A stretch of 64,000 bases of DNA from Candidatus Omnitrophota bacterium (GCA_014728045.1 WJMH01000015.1:86479-150478), one strand, 5' to 3'; positions 18,138-26,950 are shown, counted from the stretch's first letter. The notes: generated by a model not told the origin, from the letters alone. Numbers and translations: made by a program.

Positions 18138-20288
18138 TTACATAATGAACAGCATCTCCGTGTAAGACGGAAGAGGCCATAAATCGGCCGGAAGCATGGC
18201 TTCCAGCCTGTCAACGGATCCACGCAGCTGTGTCATGCTATCGATCATTGCGGCAGTATCTGCGCTTTCTATGGCCTTGTTCAGGTCTTTTATACTCTTC
18301 AGGGTCTTATCTGTCTGGTCGCATATGTCCTTCAATAGCTCCTGCATCTGGGTAGGTTTGCATCCGCAAGCCTTGACCTCGTCTATCGTCCCTGCCAGAG
18401 AGCTCTGGTAGTCTATCGCGACCGGCACTATCATCGTCTGCGCCATTTCAAGTGCCACCCTGGCCTCGATGGTTATGGTAGCCTCGTACTGCTCTTCGTA
18501 GATGTCATGTCTTGACCTGAGCTCGGTCTCCGAAAGGACCTTATGTTTCTCGAAGAGTTTGATCACTTCCGGGGCTATCACCGCGCCAAGGGCCTCCGGA
18601 GTGTTCTTCAGGTTAGGAAGGCCGAGTTTTTCGGCTTCCTTGTGCCACTTTTCGGTGTAATTATCCCCGTTGAAAAGTATCCTCTTGTGTTTTTTGACTA
18701 TGTCCTGGAGCACCTCCTGCAGGGCCTCGTTGAAATCCCCGCCCGACTCCATATCTTTTTCCACTCTCGAACATATCTGATCGATCGCCTCGGCCACAAT
18801 GGTGTTCAGCACAACGTTCGGCCCCGCGCAGCTCTGGTTGGATCCGACCATCCTGAACTCGAACTTATTGCCGGTGAACGCGAATGGGCTTGTTCTGTTG
18901 CGGTCGGTCACGTCCCTGGGCAGAGGCGGAAGTGAGGTCACCCCTATCTCTATGGGTTCTTCAACCTTTGAGGTCTTGGCCCCGCCTTTTTCGATCTGCT
19001 CGATTATATCCATGAGCTGCCCTCCCAGAAAAATGGAAAGGATCGCGGGCGGCGCCTCGTTCGCGCCCAGCCTGTGATCGTTACCGGCGCTCGCCACGCT
19101 GGCCCTTAACATCCCCGCGTAAGTATCTATGGCCATCATAAGAGCGCCGATCATGGTAAGGAACTTGGCGTTCTCATGAGGGTTATCCCCCGGAGAAAGC
19201 CAGTTCTTACCGTCAGGGCCGACGATGGACCAGTTATTATGCTTACCGGAACCGTTCACGCCGGCAAAAGGTTTTTCGTGGAGAAGACAAACGAAACCGT
19301 ATTTCTCGGCGACTTTTTTCAGCGTTTCCATGGTTATCATGTTATGGTCGACCGATAGGTTCTGCTCCTCGAACACCGGAGCTATTTCGAACTGCGCCGG
19401 ACATACCTCGTTATGCCGCGTCTTGGCGGGTATCCCTAGCTTCCAGAGCTCGCGGTCCAGTTCATCCATAAAGGACATGACCCTTGACCTTATGGCCCCG
19501 AAATAATGGTCCTCCATCTGCTGGTGTTTGGCGGGTGCCTTGCCAAAGAGCGTCCTTCCGGTCTGGATAAGGTCCAGCCGTTCACTGTAGAAATTTTTGT
19601 CCACGAGAAAATATTCCTGCTCCGGGCCCAAAGTGGCGTAAGCACGTTTATTCTCTGTATCTATCCCGAAAAGCTTTGCCAGGCGGCAGACCTGTTTCGA
19701 AAGGGCGTCAGCCGACCTCAATAGAGGCGTCTTCTTGTCAAGAGCCTCGCCGTGATAGGAATAGAAAGCCGTGGGAATACACAAGGTCGCCCCGTTCTCG
19801 CCTTCCTTAATAAAGGCCGGTGATGTCGGGTCCCACGCCGTATAGCCGCGCGCCTCGAAGGTCGCCCTGAGGCCTCCTGAAGGGAAACTGGAAGCGTCCG
19901 GTTCTCCCTTGATAAGCTCCTTGCCGGAGAACTTCATAATGACGCCTCCCTCGTGGTCGGGATCGATAAAGGCGTCGTGCTTCTCGGCCGTCGTACCCGT
20001 CAGGGGCTGGAACCAGTGCGTGAAATGAGTGGCCCCCTTGGACACAGCCCAGGTTTTCATGGCATCGGCCACCTCATCGGAAATATTGGGGTCCAGGGAC
20101 CTGCCTTCTCTTATGGTTGAAAGAAGGGACTTGTAAGCGCCCTCTGAAAGATAGTTCCTCATGTTCCTGATACTGAAGACGTTCTCTCCGTAAAAGTCAG
20201 GTACGCTCTCAACGTTGGAAACATTCTCTCTTCTATCCATGATATCCGCTCCTTTTCTCTCTTTCGGTTCTGTGGTTATTTTTACCAT
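18138..20288 (-). CDS. glnA: glutamine synthetase, type III
   Basis: Large glutamine synthetase of the GSIII (GlnN) family, 716 residues, far longer than the roughly 470 of type I. It joins ammonia to glutamate with ATP. Motifs visible are THFTHWFQPLTG near the N-terminus, LGPEQEYFLVD, the metal-site strand VNGSGKHNNWSI, and RLGANEAPPAILSIFLGGQL; a GSIII-type C-terminal region follows. The ATG at 20288 has a GGAGGGTGA site. A second ATG at 20240 (MDRRENV) also has AAGGAG upstream and cannot be excluded. It is preceded by a consensus-like promoter and two attenuators and followed by the ANTAR gene. No adenylyltransferase gene is seen here. Confidence 0.95.
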   Translation of the reverse strand: MVKITTEPKERKGADIMDRRENVSNVESVPDFYGENVFSIRNMRNYLSEGAYKSLLSTIREGRSLDPNISDEVADAMKTWAVSKGATHFTHWFQPLTGTTAEKHDAFIDPDHEGGVIMKFSGKELIKGEPDASSFPSGGLRATFEARGYTAWDPTSPAFIKEGENGATLCIPTAFYSYHGEALDKKTPLLRSADALSKQVCRLAKLFGIDTENKRAYATLGPEQEYFLVDKNFYSERLDLIQTGRTLFGKAPAKHQQMEDHYFGAIRSRVMSFMDELDRELWKLGIPAKTRHNEVCPAQFEIAPVFEEQNLSVDHNMITMETLKKVAEKYGFVCLLHEKPFAGVNGSGKHNNWSIVGPDGKNWLSPGDNPHENAKFLTMIGALMMAIDTYAGMLRASVASAGNDHRLGANEAPPAILSIFLGGQLMDIIEQIEKGGAKTSKVEEPIEIGVTSLPPLPRDVTDRNRTSPFAFTGNKFEFRMVGSNQSCAGPNVVLNTIVAEAIDQICSRVEKDMESGGDFNEALQEVLQDIVKKHKRILFNGDNYTEKWHKEAEKLGLPNLKNTPEALGAVIAPEVIKLFEKHKVLSETELRSRHDIYEEQYEATITIEARVALEMAQTMIVPVAIDYQSSLAGTIDEVKACGCKPTQMQELLKDICDQTDKTLKSIKDLNKAIESADTAAMIDSMTQLRGSVDRLEAMLPADLWPLPSYTEMLFIM

Positions 20289-20321
20289 TTTATCACCCTC
20301 CTGTTCAAAATCAACATAAAT

Positions 20322-20392
20322 AAAAAAACGCCCTTTCCGCCGCATCCACGCGGCTAAAAAGGACGTCCTCATCCTGTATCTTCAACTTTGAA
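20322..20392 (-). promoter_or_regulatory. glnA leader, second attenuator
   Basis: Minus strand hairpin UUC-AAAGUU-GAA (20381-20392) has a six-base loop with A1 and G4, framed by CTGT/ACAG. It is followed by a terminator with a GCCGC-GTGGAT-GCGGC core, an outer CCTTT/AAAGG stem and seven T (20322-20365). I cannot draw a clean second hexaloop overlapping the terminator, so assignment as an ANTAR target is tentative. Confidence 0.5.
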
Positions 20393-20419
20393 CAGGCGAT
20401 CCGTTGCCGGTCTCAAAAT

Positions 20420-20475
20420 AAAAAAGGCGGACGGTTCTCCCGTTCGCCTCATCGCCTTAATGCACTACTACGTGC
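20420..20475 (-). promoter_or_regulatory. glnA leader, first attenuator
   Basis: Minus strand hairpin GCAC-GTAGTA-GTGC (20462-20475; six-base loop, G at position 4, G at position 1). It is followed by GC-GATGAG-GC (20446-20455) overlapping the left arm of the terminator GGCGAACGG...CCGTCCGCC plus a T run (20420-20448). The arrangement matches the carA attenuator but the second hairpin has only two pairs. Confidence 0.55.
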
Positions 20476-20487
20476 GTTACATGGTTT

Positions 20488-20516
20488 ATTTTACAACCCG
20501 TCTAGCGGTTTGTCAA
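20488..20516 (-). promoter_or_regulatory. sigma70 promoter of glnA
   Basis: Minus strand TTGACA (20511-20516), 17-base spacer, TAAAAT (20488-20493), about 200 bases ahead of the glnA start codon and just after the nifU-like stop. The long leader in between is filled by the two attenuators. Confidence 0.8.
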
Positions 20517-20545
20517 GAATTATTTTCTTATTTTTCTGAATGCGG

Positions 20546-21163
20546 TCAGGCCTCTCCAAAGTGTTTCTTCTTATATTTCTCAAGAAGCTCTATCGCTTCA
20601 TCCTTGCACTGGCCGCAAACGGTACCCAGCTTGGTCCTTTCCTGAAGCTCATAATAATTCCTAGCACCGTCAAGCACCGCATCCTCGATCTCGTGATCGG
20701 TCACGTTCATGCACTGGCATATTATCCTGGCTTCCTCTTTCTGTACCTTCTCGGGCATCCCGTTACGCTGGTAATAATCGTTTATTGCGGCCCTTAAAGC
20801 CTTGTCGCCCAGGACCGAACAGTGGATCTTGTGTTCAGGCAGCCCGCCCAGCTGCGCGGTAACGTCCTTCGGGGATATATGGTAGGCCTCCTCCAGCGGC
20901 ATGCCTATCACCATTTCAGAAAGGGCCGAAGTTGAAGCGATCGCGCTGGCACAGCCGTAGGTCTTCCATCTGCAGTCGGTGATCACGTTCTTATCCTTAT
21001 CAACCTTGATGACCATCATCATCCGGTCGCCGCACTTGATATTACCGACAATACCCTTGCCGTCATCCTCGTAGCTCTGCTCGTCCTCGAGTATGTTCCT
21101 GGGGTTCAGGAAATGGTCCTTGACCTTTTCAGTATAAACCCATTCGTTCCGTTCTTTCTCCAT
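20546..21163 (-). CDS. NifU-like Fe-S scaffold with BFD-type [2Fe-2S] domain
   Basis: A 205-residue scaffold for iron-sulfur cluster assembly. Residues about 8-135 are the IscU/NifU N-terminal domain with its three cysteines (GNIKCGDRMMM, WKTYGCASAIAS, HKIHCSVLG). Residues about 145-200 form a BFD-like [2Fe-2S] domain (IICQCMNVTDHEIEDAV ... GTVCGQCKDEA). The C-terminal Nfu domain of true nitrogen-fixation NifU is absent. It starts on the last base of the cysteine desulfurase stop (TAATG). No nitrogenase genes are present, so a general or hydrogenase-related Fe-S role is likelier than nitrogen fixation. Confidence 0.9.
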   Translation of the reverse strand: MEKERNEWVYTEKVKDHFLNPRNILEDEQSYEDDGKGIVGNIKCGDRMMMVIKVDKDKNVITDCRWKTYGCASAIASTSALSEMVIGMPLEEAYHISPKDVTAQLGGLPEHKIHCSVLGDKALRAAINDYYQRNGMPEKVQKEEARIICQCMNVTDHEIEDAVLDGARNYYELQERTKLGTVCGQCKDEAIELLEKYKKKHFGEA

Positions 21164-22356
21164 TATGACTCCCTCTTATAGGCGGATGACATATCCCGGA
21201 TCTTCTTGATTATGGGAGGAAAGACTTCCAGCAGGTAATCAATATCCTTCATGGTGTTCCCCCTTCCCAGACTGACCCTTATGGAACCGTGAGCCTGTTC
21301 AACGGGTACTCCGGTGGCTATTAGAACATGCGAAGGGTCCAGCGAACCCGAAGCGCAGGCCGAACCGGTTGAAACGGCAACACCCGCTTCATCGAGATAC
21401 AGCAATATAGCCTCCCCCTCTGCGCCCTTGAAGGACATGTTAAGGGTGTTGGCAAGAGAATCGGTCGGATGCCCGTTGAAGCGTATATCGGGGATACTCC
21501 CGGCTAGACCTTCCTTGAGGGCCCGCTTCATCTGAAGATGCCGTTTGCTCTCGGTATTCATCTCTTTGCCGCGCGCTTCCACGGCTTTACCCATGCCCAC
21601 TATTCCAAGGGTGTTCTCCGTGCCGGCGCGACGGCCCTGTTCCTGGTGCCCCCCGCGTATAAGTGGACAGAAAGGGGTTCCCTTCCTGACGTAAAGCGCG
21701 CCTATGCCTTTGGGACCGTAGATCTTATGCCCCGAAAGGGTCAAAAAGTCCACGTCCAGTTCCCGCACATCCACCGGCATCTTGCCGGCCGCCTGCACGG
21801 CATCTGTATGGAAAAGCACCCCTTTTTCGCGGACGATGCGTGAAGTCTCCTTAATATCCTGAACTGTTCCTATTTCATTATTGGCCATCATGACAGAGAC
21901 CAGACCCGTCCTGCCGGTTATGGCTCCGGCCAGTTCCTCGAAATCGATCTTGCCGTACTGATCCACCGAAAGATATTTTATGGGGACGCCTCTATCCTGG
22001 AGGCATTCCGAGGTCCTCATTATGCAGGGGTGTTCTATGCTGGTAGTGATTATCTCGCGACCTGCCATGTCGGCATTACCGCATGAACATACCTTTGAGG
22101 GACACATGAGCATCGAAAGCACGGTGTTATTGGCTTCCGAGCCGCTGCCGACGAATATTACCTCCTCGGGATCGGCGTTGATGAACGAAGCTACCTTGCC
22201 CCTTGATTCTTCTATCATGTGACGCGCCTTCCTCCCGAACGAATGCAGGCTGGAAGGATTGCCGTAGAGCTCCATCCCCTCCCGAAGCGCTTTTTTCACT
22301 TCCGGATGCAGCGGGGTGGTAGCGTTATGATCCATGTATATCTGTCTTCTGGCCAT
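21163..22356 (-). CDS. cysteine desulfurase, NifS/IscS type
   Basis: Pyridoxal-phosphate enzyme of 397 residues that takes sulfur from cysteine for Fe-S cluster building. It starts MARRQIYMDHNATTPLHPEV. The PLP lysine lies in DFLTLSGHKIYGPKGIGALY, and the active-site cysteine in the loop VAVSTGSACASGSLDPSHV. An internal stretch, MCPSKVCSCGNADMAG, lengthens the N-terminal half slightly. It is coupled to the NifU-like gene. The leader region has a possible promoter at 22410-22438. Confidence 0.94.
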   Translation of the reverse strand: MARRQIYMDHNATTPLHPEVKKALREGMELYGNPSSLHSFGRKARHMIEESRGKVASFINADPEEVIFVGSGSEANNTVLSMLMCPSKVCSCGNADMAGREIITTSIEHPCIMRTSECLQDRGVPIKYLSVDQYGKIDFEELAGAITGRTGLVSVMMANNEIGTVQDIKETSRIVREKGVLFHTDAVQAAGKMPVDVRELDVDFLTLSGHKIYGPKGIGALYVRKGTPFCPLIRGGHQEQGRRAGTENTLGIVGMGKAVEARGKEMNTESKRHLQMKRALKEGLAGSIPDIRFNGHPTDSLANTLNMSFKGAEGEAILLYLDEAGVAVSTGSACASGSLDPSHVLIATGVPVEQAHGSIRVSLGRGNTMKDIDYLLEVFPPIIKKIRDMSSAYKRES

Positions 22357-22409
22357 TATGATCCTCTTGCTGTCCTTTTTACGGGAAACGGTGTTTTCTC
22401 AGATTACTG

Positions 22410-22438
22410 ATGATAACACAACTTGTATGCCTGAGTAA
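22410..22438 (-). promoter_or_regulatory. possible promoter of nifS-nifU-like genes
   Basis: Minus strand TTACTC, 17-base spacer, TATCAT, about 54 bases before the cysteine desulfurase start. The match is moderate, and read-through from the upstream transporter gene is also possible. Confidence 0.35.
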
Positions 22439-22480
22439 ACCCCGTCGTTAGATAAGAATAATAGAGAATCCTACCAGCCC

Positions 22481-23152
22481 CTAAAGCCCCAAAAGCTGTA
22501 TCGCGAGTCCCGAAAGGCAGATAGTGGCGCCCGCGAGCGCGTGGGAATATTTCTCCAGGCGTCCCAGAGGCGCGAAACTGATCCCCCATGCGGAAACAAG
22601 CACGACCGAGAGCATTGTCATAACGGTCACGGTACCGAAAACAGTCGTTACCAGGAAGATACCGAAAAGACTGCTCTTTGCCGCCGGATACATCAGTATG
22701 GGAATAAGCGGTTCGCAGGGTCCGAGAACGAATATCGTGAAAAGCACCCACGGGGTGATATTCCTTTTGCCCTGCTTGATATCTTCAGCTTCGTGCGGAT
22801 GAGCATGCACATGGGCGTGGGATCTACTCCGCAGGGCCCTGTGGATACCCCACACGAAATACATGAGGCCGAACCCTATGAAAGCCCACGCGGCAAGATT
22901 GCCCCGGAAGGCCTCAAGCGCTTCCAGCTTCATTATGGCAACGCCGAAAAATATACCGACCAGACCTATCACCACCGAACTCAGAACATGCCCTATCCCG
23001 CATATGACCGTGATCAGCGAGGTCTTCGCAAGTGACCATTTTCTGGCACGGCTCATGACGATGAAAGGCAGGTAATGATCGGGGCCTAAGATGGTATGAA
23101 TAAAGCCTATCGATGCGGCCGTAGCGCAAAGTACCATGATTTCCTTGTTCAT
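22481..23152 (-). CDS. nickel/cobalt-type transporter (UreH/TauE-like membrane protein)
   Basis: Six-helix membrane protein of 223 residues. The first helix carries HTILGPDHYLPF, an H-x5-DH motif like the metal-binding helix of NiCoT and UreH-type nickel transporters. A histidine-rich cytoplasmic loop follows (HAHVHAHPHEAED), and a later helix has FVLGPCEPLIPILMYPA. It has a GGAGGG site, lies 15 bases after a porin gene, and is near the [NiFe]-hydrogenase genes, so nickel uptake or homeostasis is likely. A TauE/SafE-type anion exporter or a cobalt carrier are alternatives. Confidence 0.7.
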   Translation of the reverse strand: MNKEIMVLCATAASIGFIHTILGPDHYLPFIVMSRARKWSLAKTSLITVICGIGHVLSSVVIGLVGIFFGVAIMKLEALEAFRGNLAAWAFIGFGLMYFVWGIHRALRSRSHAHVHAHPHEAEDIKQGKRNITPWVLFTIFVLGPCEPLIPILMYPAAKSSLFGIFLVTTVFGTVTVMTMLSVVLVSAWGISFAPLGRLEKYSHALAGATICLSGLAIQLLGL

Positions 23153-23167
23153 TCCAACCCTCCGGTT

Positions 23168-24544
23168 TTAAAAATCAATGAAAGTCCTTATCCCGTAAAC
23201 GAAGATGGGACCGCGCTCACCCTGCTCGGAGTTCTTCACACCGTTGGGGCTCCAGATACACTGTATATCCGGACTGACTGCAACGTGTTCGTTAAGATGA
23301 ACAGAATAGTAGGTCTCGATATGGGTTTCTGTACCGTTGGGATTACCTCGTTTACCGTATTGGGCGCCCGGTATCGCCTGGCCGACACCTACTGCGAAAA
23401 CGTCATTGTTTCTGTTCCAGAGACCTCCCTTGAGCTGGCCGCCCAAAGACCAGTGGTACTCAATATCGCTGACCACCGGATCCTGCCAGCTGAACCTGGC
23501 GAAAATTCCGGCCATATCTGTGATCTTCTGGTCACAGCTTATACCCAGACCGTAGTTGTTCAGTTTCGTCTCCTCAGGCGCTTTTATCTTGGTGTGATCC
23601 TCGCCATTATACCAGAAATACATCCTGTAATTACCTCCCCACTCTTGCGCATCATATCCGAAGAACTTCGCGGGGGCCAGGTTGAGCTGTGTTGCGATGA
23701 ACGGGTGGTCAAAGACCTGTTCATAGTCGCTGTCGGTCTCCCCCCACATCGCTTCAAGAGTGAGGTAATCCGCAAAGCGCGGCGCAAAGGACGCGCGAGC
23801 GCCCAAGCACTGGTCCGCCCCGGGAAAGTCTATCGTATCGGCATTACGGAACATACCTGAGAAGAACTGCCTGTTCTCGTCATTGGCGTATTCATTGGTA
23901 TCAAGATAGTTGGGAAAATACAGTTTACCGAAAGTCACCGCGAGGCAGTTATCGCAAAGATACTGCTCGTACCATACCTCGGTGACGTTGGGGCTGGATC
24001 CGGTGGCCGCCGCGTCAAAATTGACCGGGCTGAACAGTGAAAGATCCTCGTTCAGACCCGAGCCCTGCCCCGGTTCCATCAGGATATAAGCGTATCCCCA
24101 CTCTCCGAAGGACTTGGCAAGTTCTATTTCGGCTGTCCAGGACGCGTCGAAGCGGTCATCCTGTTTATCCCCGCCGGAAGAATTGGCGCTGGGTGTGCCC
24201 TGCCCCATGAAAGTCGCCGAAGCCCCCACTTCGATGGGGCCAACGGTCTTAAGGCCCTCGAGGCGTTTTCTCATCTCAGCGGATATGCCTCTTAACCTTT
24301 CTTTATTTATGAGTTCTTCGTGTTCTTCTATCACGCACTTATATCCGGAAAGCTCCTCTTTGTGCTGGGAAAGTGACCTCTCAAGCTCCGTTATCCGCTC
24401 GCCCTGTTCTGTGACTATCTGCCGGAGCTCTCTAAGCTGGTTCATGAGCTCAAGATTGGAAGGCGCCTGAGCCGCGCCAACGGGCCTGGTCATAAAAAGA
24501 ACGATCAAGAATACCGAAAGAACTGCTTTGTCAATGGATCTCAT
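23168..24544 (-). CDS. outer-membrane porin with N-terminal coiled coil
   Basis: A 458-residue exported protein. The signal peptide ends near TRPVGAAQA. Residues about 28-90 form a coiled coil (LMNQLRELRQIVTEQGERIT). The rest resembles carbohydrate-selective or OprB-like porins, rich in aromatic beta strands (EVWYEQYLCDNCLAVTFGK, YNNGLG-like stretches) and ending in phenylalanine (GIRTFIDF). It is paired with the metal transporter gene downstream, so it could pass metal chelates, but the cargo is unknown. Its own promoter is at 24596-24623. Confidence 0.75.
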   Translation of the reverse strand: MRSIDKAVLSVFLIVLFMTRPVGAAQAPSNLELMNQLRELRQIVTEQGERITELERSLSQHKEELSGYKCVIEEHEELINKERLRGISAEMRKRLEGLKTVGPIEVGASATFMGQGTPSANSSGGDKQDDRFDASWTAEIELAKSFGEWGYAYILMEPGQGSGLNEDLSLFSPVNFDAAATGSSPNVTEVWYEQYLCDNCLAVTFGKLYFPNYLDTNEYANDENRQFFSGMFRNADTIDFPGADQCLGARASFAPRFADYLTLEAMWGETDSDYEQVFDHPFIATQLNLAPAKFFGYDAQEWGGNYRMYFWYNGEDHTKIKAPEETKLNNYGLGISCDQKITDMAGIFARFSWQDPVVSDIEYHWSLGGQLKGGLWNRNNDVFAVGVGQAIPGAQYGKRGNPNGTETHIETYYSVHLNEHVAVSPDIQCIWSPNGVKNSEQGERGPIFVYGIRTFIDF

Positions 24545-24595
24545 GGCTAAATCCTTTCATTTTTTTACAGGATTAACGGTGTTACGATTTTAATA

Positions 24596-24623
24596 ATTGT
24601 AACGCTTTGAGGAGGCATGTCAA
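24596..24623 (-). promoter_or_regulatory. promoter of the porin/metal-transporter genes
   Basis: Minus strand TTGACA (24618-24623), 16-base spacer, TACAAT (24596-24601), about 50 bases before the porin start. It marks a transcription unit separate from the hydrogenase operon, which ends with hypE at 24690. The rest of the 145-base gap holds a short GGGC/GCCC hairpin without a T run. Confidence 0.65.
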
Positions 24624-24689
24624 GAATATATTTCAAAAGAGAAATCGTTCAAGAGATGGGGCTTCACCGGGCGTGAGCCCGTTATTCTA

Positions 24690-25700
24690 TTAGCATATGC
24701 GCGGAAGTTGACTGACTTCCAGCATGGGCAATATACGCGTGGACCCCAGCTGTGTTATAAGATGCACTTTCTTTTTGTGGGCTTTTGTGACCCTGCCGAT
24801 GATACGCGAACCAGGTCCCATTGCCTTACGCACCTTCTCGGAGTCCTTTTCCCGCACGAAACAAACGAACTTTCCTTCATTGGCCACATACAGAGGGTCA
24901 AAACCAAGAACATCACAGAGTTTACGCACGTTTTGTCTGACGGGAACATCTGTTTCGTTTATGTCTATACCCAGATTTGAGTTATCCGCTATCTCGTTAA
25001 GTGTAGTGGCAAGACCGCCTCTTGTGGGGTCGCGTAACACGCTTATATTCCTGGAGGCTTTCAAGCATTTCTCAACAGAATGGTTAAGATTGCGGCAATC
25101 GCTCTTGATATCACCGGTAAACCCCAGATCTTCCCTGGCATTGACAATTGCGATGCCGTGCTCGGCGATGGGGCCGTTAATCACGACCGTGTCCCCCGCA
25201 CGGGCTTTCGCCCCCGTGAAATAACCGCCCTTTTCGACAACTCCTATCCCGGAGGTATTGATGAAGATGCCGTCGGCCGCTCCTTTTTCAACTACCTTTA
25301 TATCGCCGGTAACGACCTTGACCCCGGAAGCACGGGCGGCCTTCTTTACCGAAGAAGCTATTTTTTCCAAGGAACTTAAGCTGAAACCCTCCTCTATGAT
25401 CAAAGCAAGCGAGATAAAAAGAGGTTTGGCGCCCTTCATAGAAATATCGTTGACCGTGCCGTAAACGGCAAGCTCCCCTATATCCCCTCCCGGGAAGAAA
25501 ACGGGTTTTATCACGAATGAATCCGTACTGAACGCGATCTTGCCGGAGGTGACCTCAAGCTGGGCGGCATCGGCCATCTCGTCGAGCGTCGGGTTGGTTA
25601 ATTTCGAGCGGAAGACCTCTATGACCTCGTGCATCTTCTTCCCGCCGTTACCGTGCTGGAGCGTTACTGTCTTATCCTTTACCATCTTCTTATTCTCCAT
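24690..25700 (-). CDS. hypE: hydrogenase maturation factor HypE
   Basis: HypE dehydrates the carbamoyl group on its C-terminal cysteine to cyanide for the [NiFe] active site. The 336-residue protein has the AIRS/PurM fold with TLQHGNGGKKMHE at the N-terminus, FSTDSFVIKPVFFPGGDIGE, LRDPTRGGLATTLNEIA, and the essential C-terminal PRIC with the terminal cysteine. Its start overlaps the hypD stop. It is the last gene of the hydrogenase operon. Confidence 0.97.
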   Translation of the reverse strand: MENKKMVKDKTVTLQHGNGGKKMHEVIEVFRSKLTNPTLDEMADAAQLEVTSGKIAFSTDSFVIKPVFFPGGDIGELAVYGTVNDISMKGAKPLFISLALIIEEGFSLSSLEKIASSVKKAARASGVKVVTGDIKVVEKGAADGIFINTSGIGVVEKGGYFTGAKARAGDTVVINGPIAEHGIAIVNAREDLGFTGDIKSDCRNLNHSVEKCLKASRNISVLRDPTRGGLATTLNEIADNSNLGIDINETDVPVRQNVRKLCDVLGFDPLYVANEGKFVCFVREKDSEKVRKAMGPGSRIIGRVTKAHKKKVHLITQLGSTRILPMLEVSQLPRIC

Positions 25701-26706
25701 ATCTGTACTGCGCGGCGCAGGAACCCTCGGAGGAGACCATGCACGGACCCACCGGCGAAGAAGGCGTACACGCCTTGCCGAAAAGACGGCAGTCCCCGGG
25801 CCGGCTTATCCCCTGAAGCACTTCGGCGCATATACAGCCTTTGGGAACTCTTGGCTCAGGCACCTTTACCGGGAACCTGTTTTTGGCATCAAAGAAAGAA
25901 TAGTCATCCCGGAACTTAAGTCCGCTTTTTGTGATCTTGCCCAGGCCGCGCCACTCAGCGTCAGATGGGCTGAACACCTCATCCAGAACGCTTTTAGCTC
26001 TTGTGTTGCCTTTATTGGTGACCGCCCTTTTGTACTCTATCTCGACCCTGTTATCTCCCCTGTTTATCTGATCGACAAGACGCGTTATACCCTTGATTAT
26101 ATCGGCCTGACCAAAACCGGTTATCACGCAGGGTTTACCGAACCTGCGAGCTATATCCTCGTAGGGTGCGCTGCCGGTAATAACGCTCACGTGTCCGGGA
26201 CAGATAAAACCGTCGACCGCTATCTTCTCGGAACCGGCTATGGCTTCAAGTGCCGGAAAAACAAGTTTGAAGTTGGAAAGAACGGAGAAATTGCGTATAT
26301 CTCGCTTTTTGGCCTCTATGACAGCCGATGCCACAAGGGGTGAAGTTGTCTCGAACCCCACTCCCATGAACACAACGTTCTTATCGGGGGCGTCTTTAGC
26401 CATACTCACCGCATCCAGGGGTGAATACACGACCTTGACGTCCGCGCCAAGCCCTTTAACCCCTTCCAGGCTCGTACGGCTCCCCGGCACGCGCATCATG
26501 TCACCGAAAGTCGTCATGACAACGTCCTTCTCCCGGGCTATCATGATCGCCCTGTCGATATCCTTCTGGCTGGTCACGCAAACAGGACAACCCGGTCCGG
26601 AGATAAGTTCTATCCCGCCGGGTATTACCTTTCTGATCCCGGACCTGGCGATAGCCATGGTATGCGTTCCGCATACTTCCATAAGTTTTATCACGTTACG
26701 TTTCAT
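25690..26706 (-). CDS. hypD: hydrogenase maturation factor HypD
   Basis: HypD is the [4Fe-4S] scaffold on which the Fe(CN)2CO unit is built with HypC and HypE. The 338-residue protein contains the conserved motifs MEVCGTHTMAIARSGI, SGPGCPVCVT, VGFETTSP, and a C-terminal cluster region with CICAEVLQGISRPGDCRLFG and the following cysteines. The start is two bases after the hypC stop. The protein is complete. Confidence 0.97.
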   Translation of the reverse strand: MKRNVIKLMEVCGTHTMAIARSGIRKVIPGGIELISGPGCPVCVTSQKDIDRAIMIAREKDVVMTTFGDMMRVPGSRTSLEGVKGLGADVKVVYSPLDAVSMAKDAPDKNVVFMGVGFETTSPLVASAVIEAKKRDIRNFSVLSNFKLVFPALEAIAGSEKIAVDGFICPGHVSVITGSAPYEDIARRFGKPCVITGFGQADIIKGITRLVDQINRGDNRVEIEYKRAVTNKGNTRAKSVLDEVFSPSDAEWRGLGKITKSGLKFRDDYSFFDAKNRFPVKVPEPRVPKGCICAEVLQGISRPGDCRLFGKACTPSSPVGPCMVSSEGSCAAQYRYGE

Positions 26707-26707
26707 C

Positions 26708-26950
26708 TTACCGGTTTTCTCCCCGTTGCCGGCTCATGACGATTCTGAGTTCCTCCAGGGCCTTCATTGATTCTGTGACCTCGCTTTTGGAGATCTTTCC
26801 TATGGCGTAACCGGCATGCACAAGCACGTGGTCGCCTACCTTTACCCCGGAAAGCACGCCGAGGGAGATAATCCTCTCCGCGCCGCCGAAATCAACGACC
26901 GCAGAATCTTTATCGATCTTTACTATTTTAGCAGGAGTTGCAAGACACAT
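26708..26950 (-). CDS. hypC: hydrogenase maturation chaperone HypC
   Basis: Small 80-residue OB-fold chaperone that carries the Fe(CN)2CO group and binds the hydrogenase large subunit precursor. It begins MCLATPAKIVKI with the essential Cys2 after Met1 and contains VKVGDHVLVHAGYAIGKI. It overlaps the end of the Kae1-like hypF gene by 23 bases. Confidence 0.96.
   Translation of the reverse strand: MCLATPAKIVKIDKDSAVVDFGGAERIISLGVLSGVKVGDHVLVHAGYAIGKISKSEVTESMKALEELRIVMSRQRGENR

Noticed and set aside
20546-22356. Nitrogen-fixation function for the nifU/nifS-like genes
   Set aside because: No nitrogenase genes are present, and the NifU-like protein lacks the C-terminal Nfu domain, so general Fe-S assembly is more likely.
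22404-22751. Reading frame overlapping the 3' half of the metal-transporter gene
   Set aside because: It is a frame shadow of the clear membrane protein at 22481-23152 and has no ribosome site or family pattern.
24655-24690. Terminator after hypE
   Set aside because: A GGGC/GCCC hairpin is present, but it is short and lacks a following T run on the minus strand.
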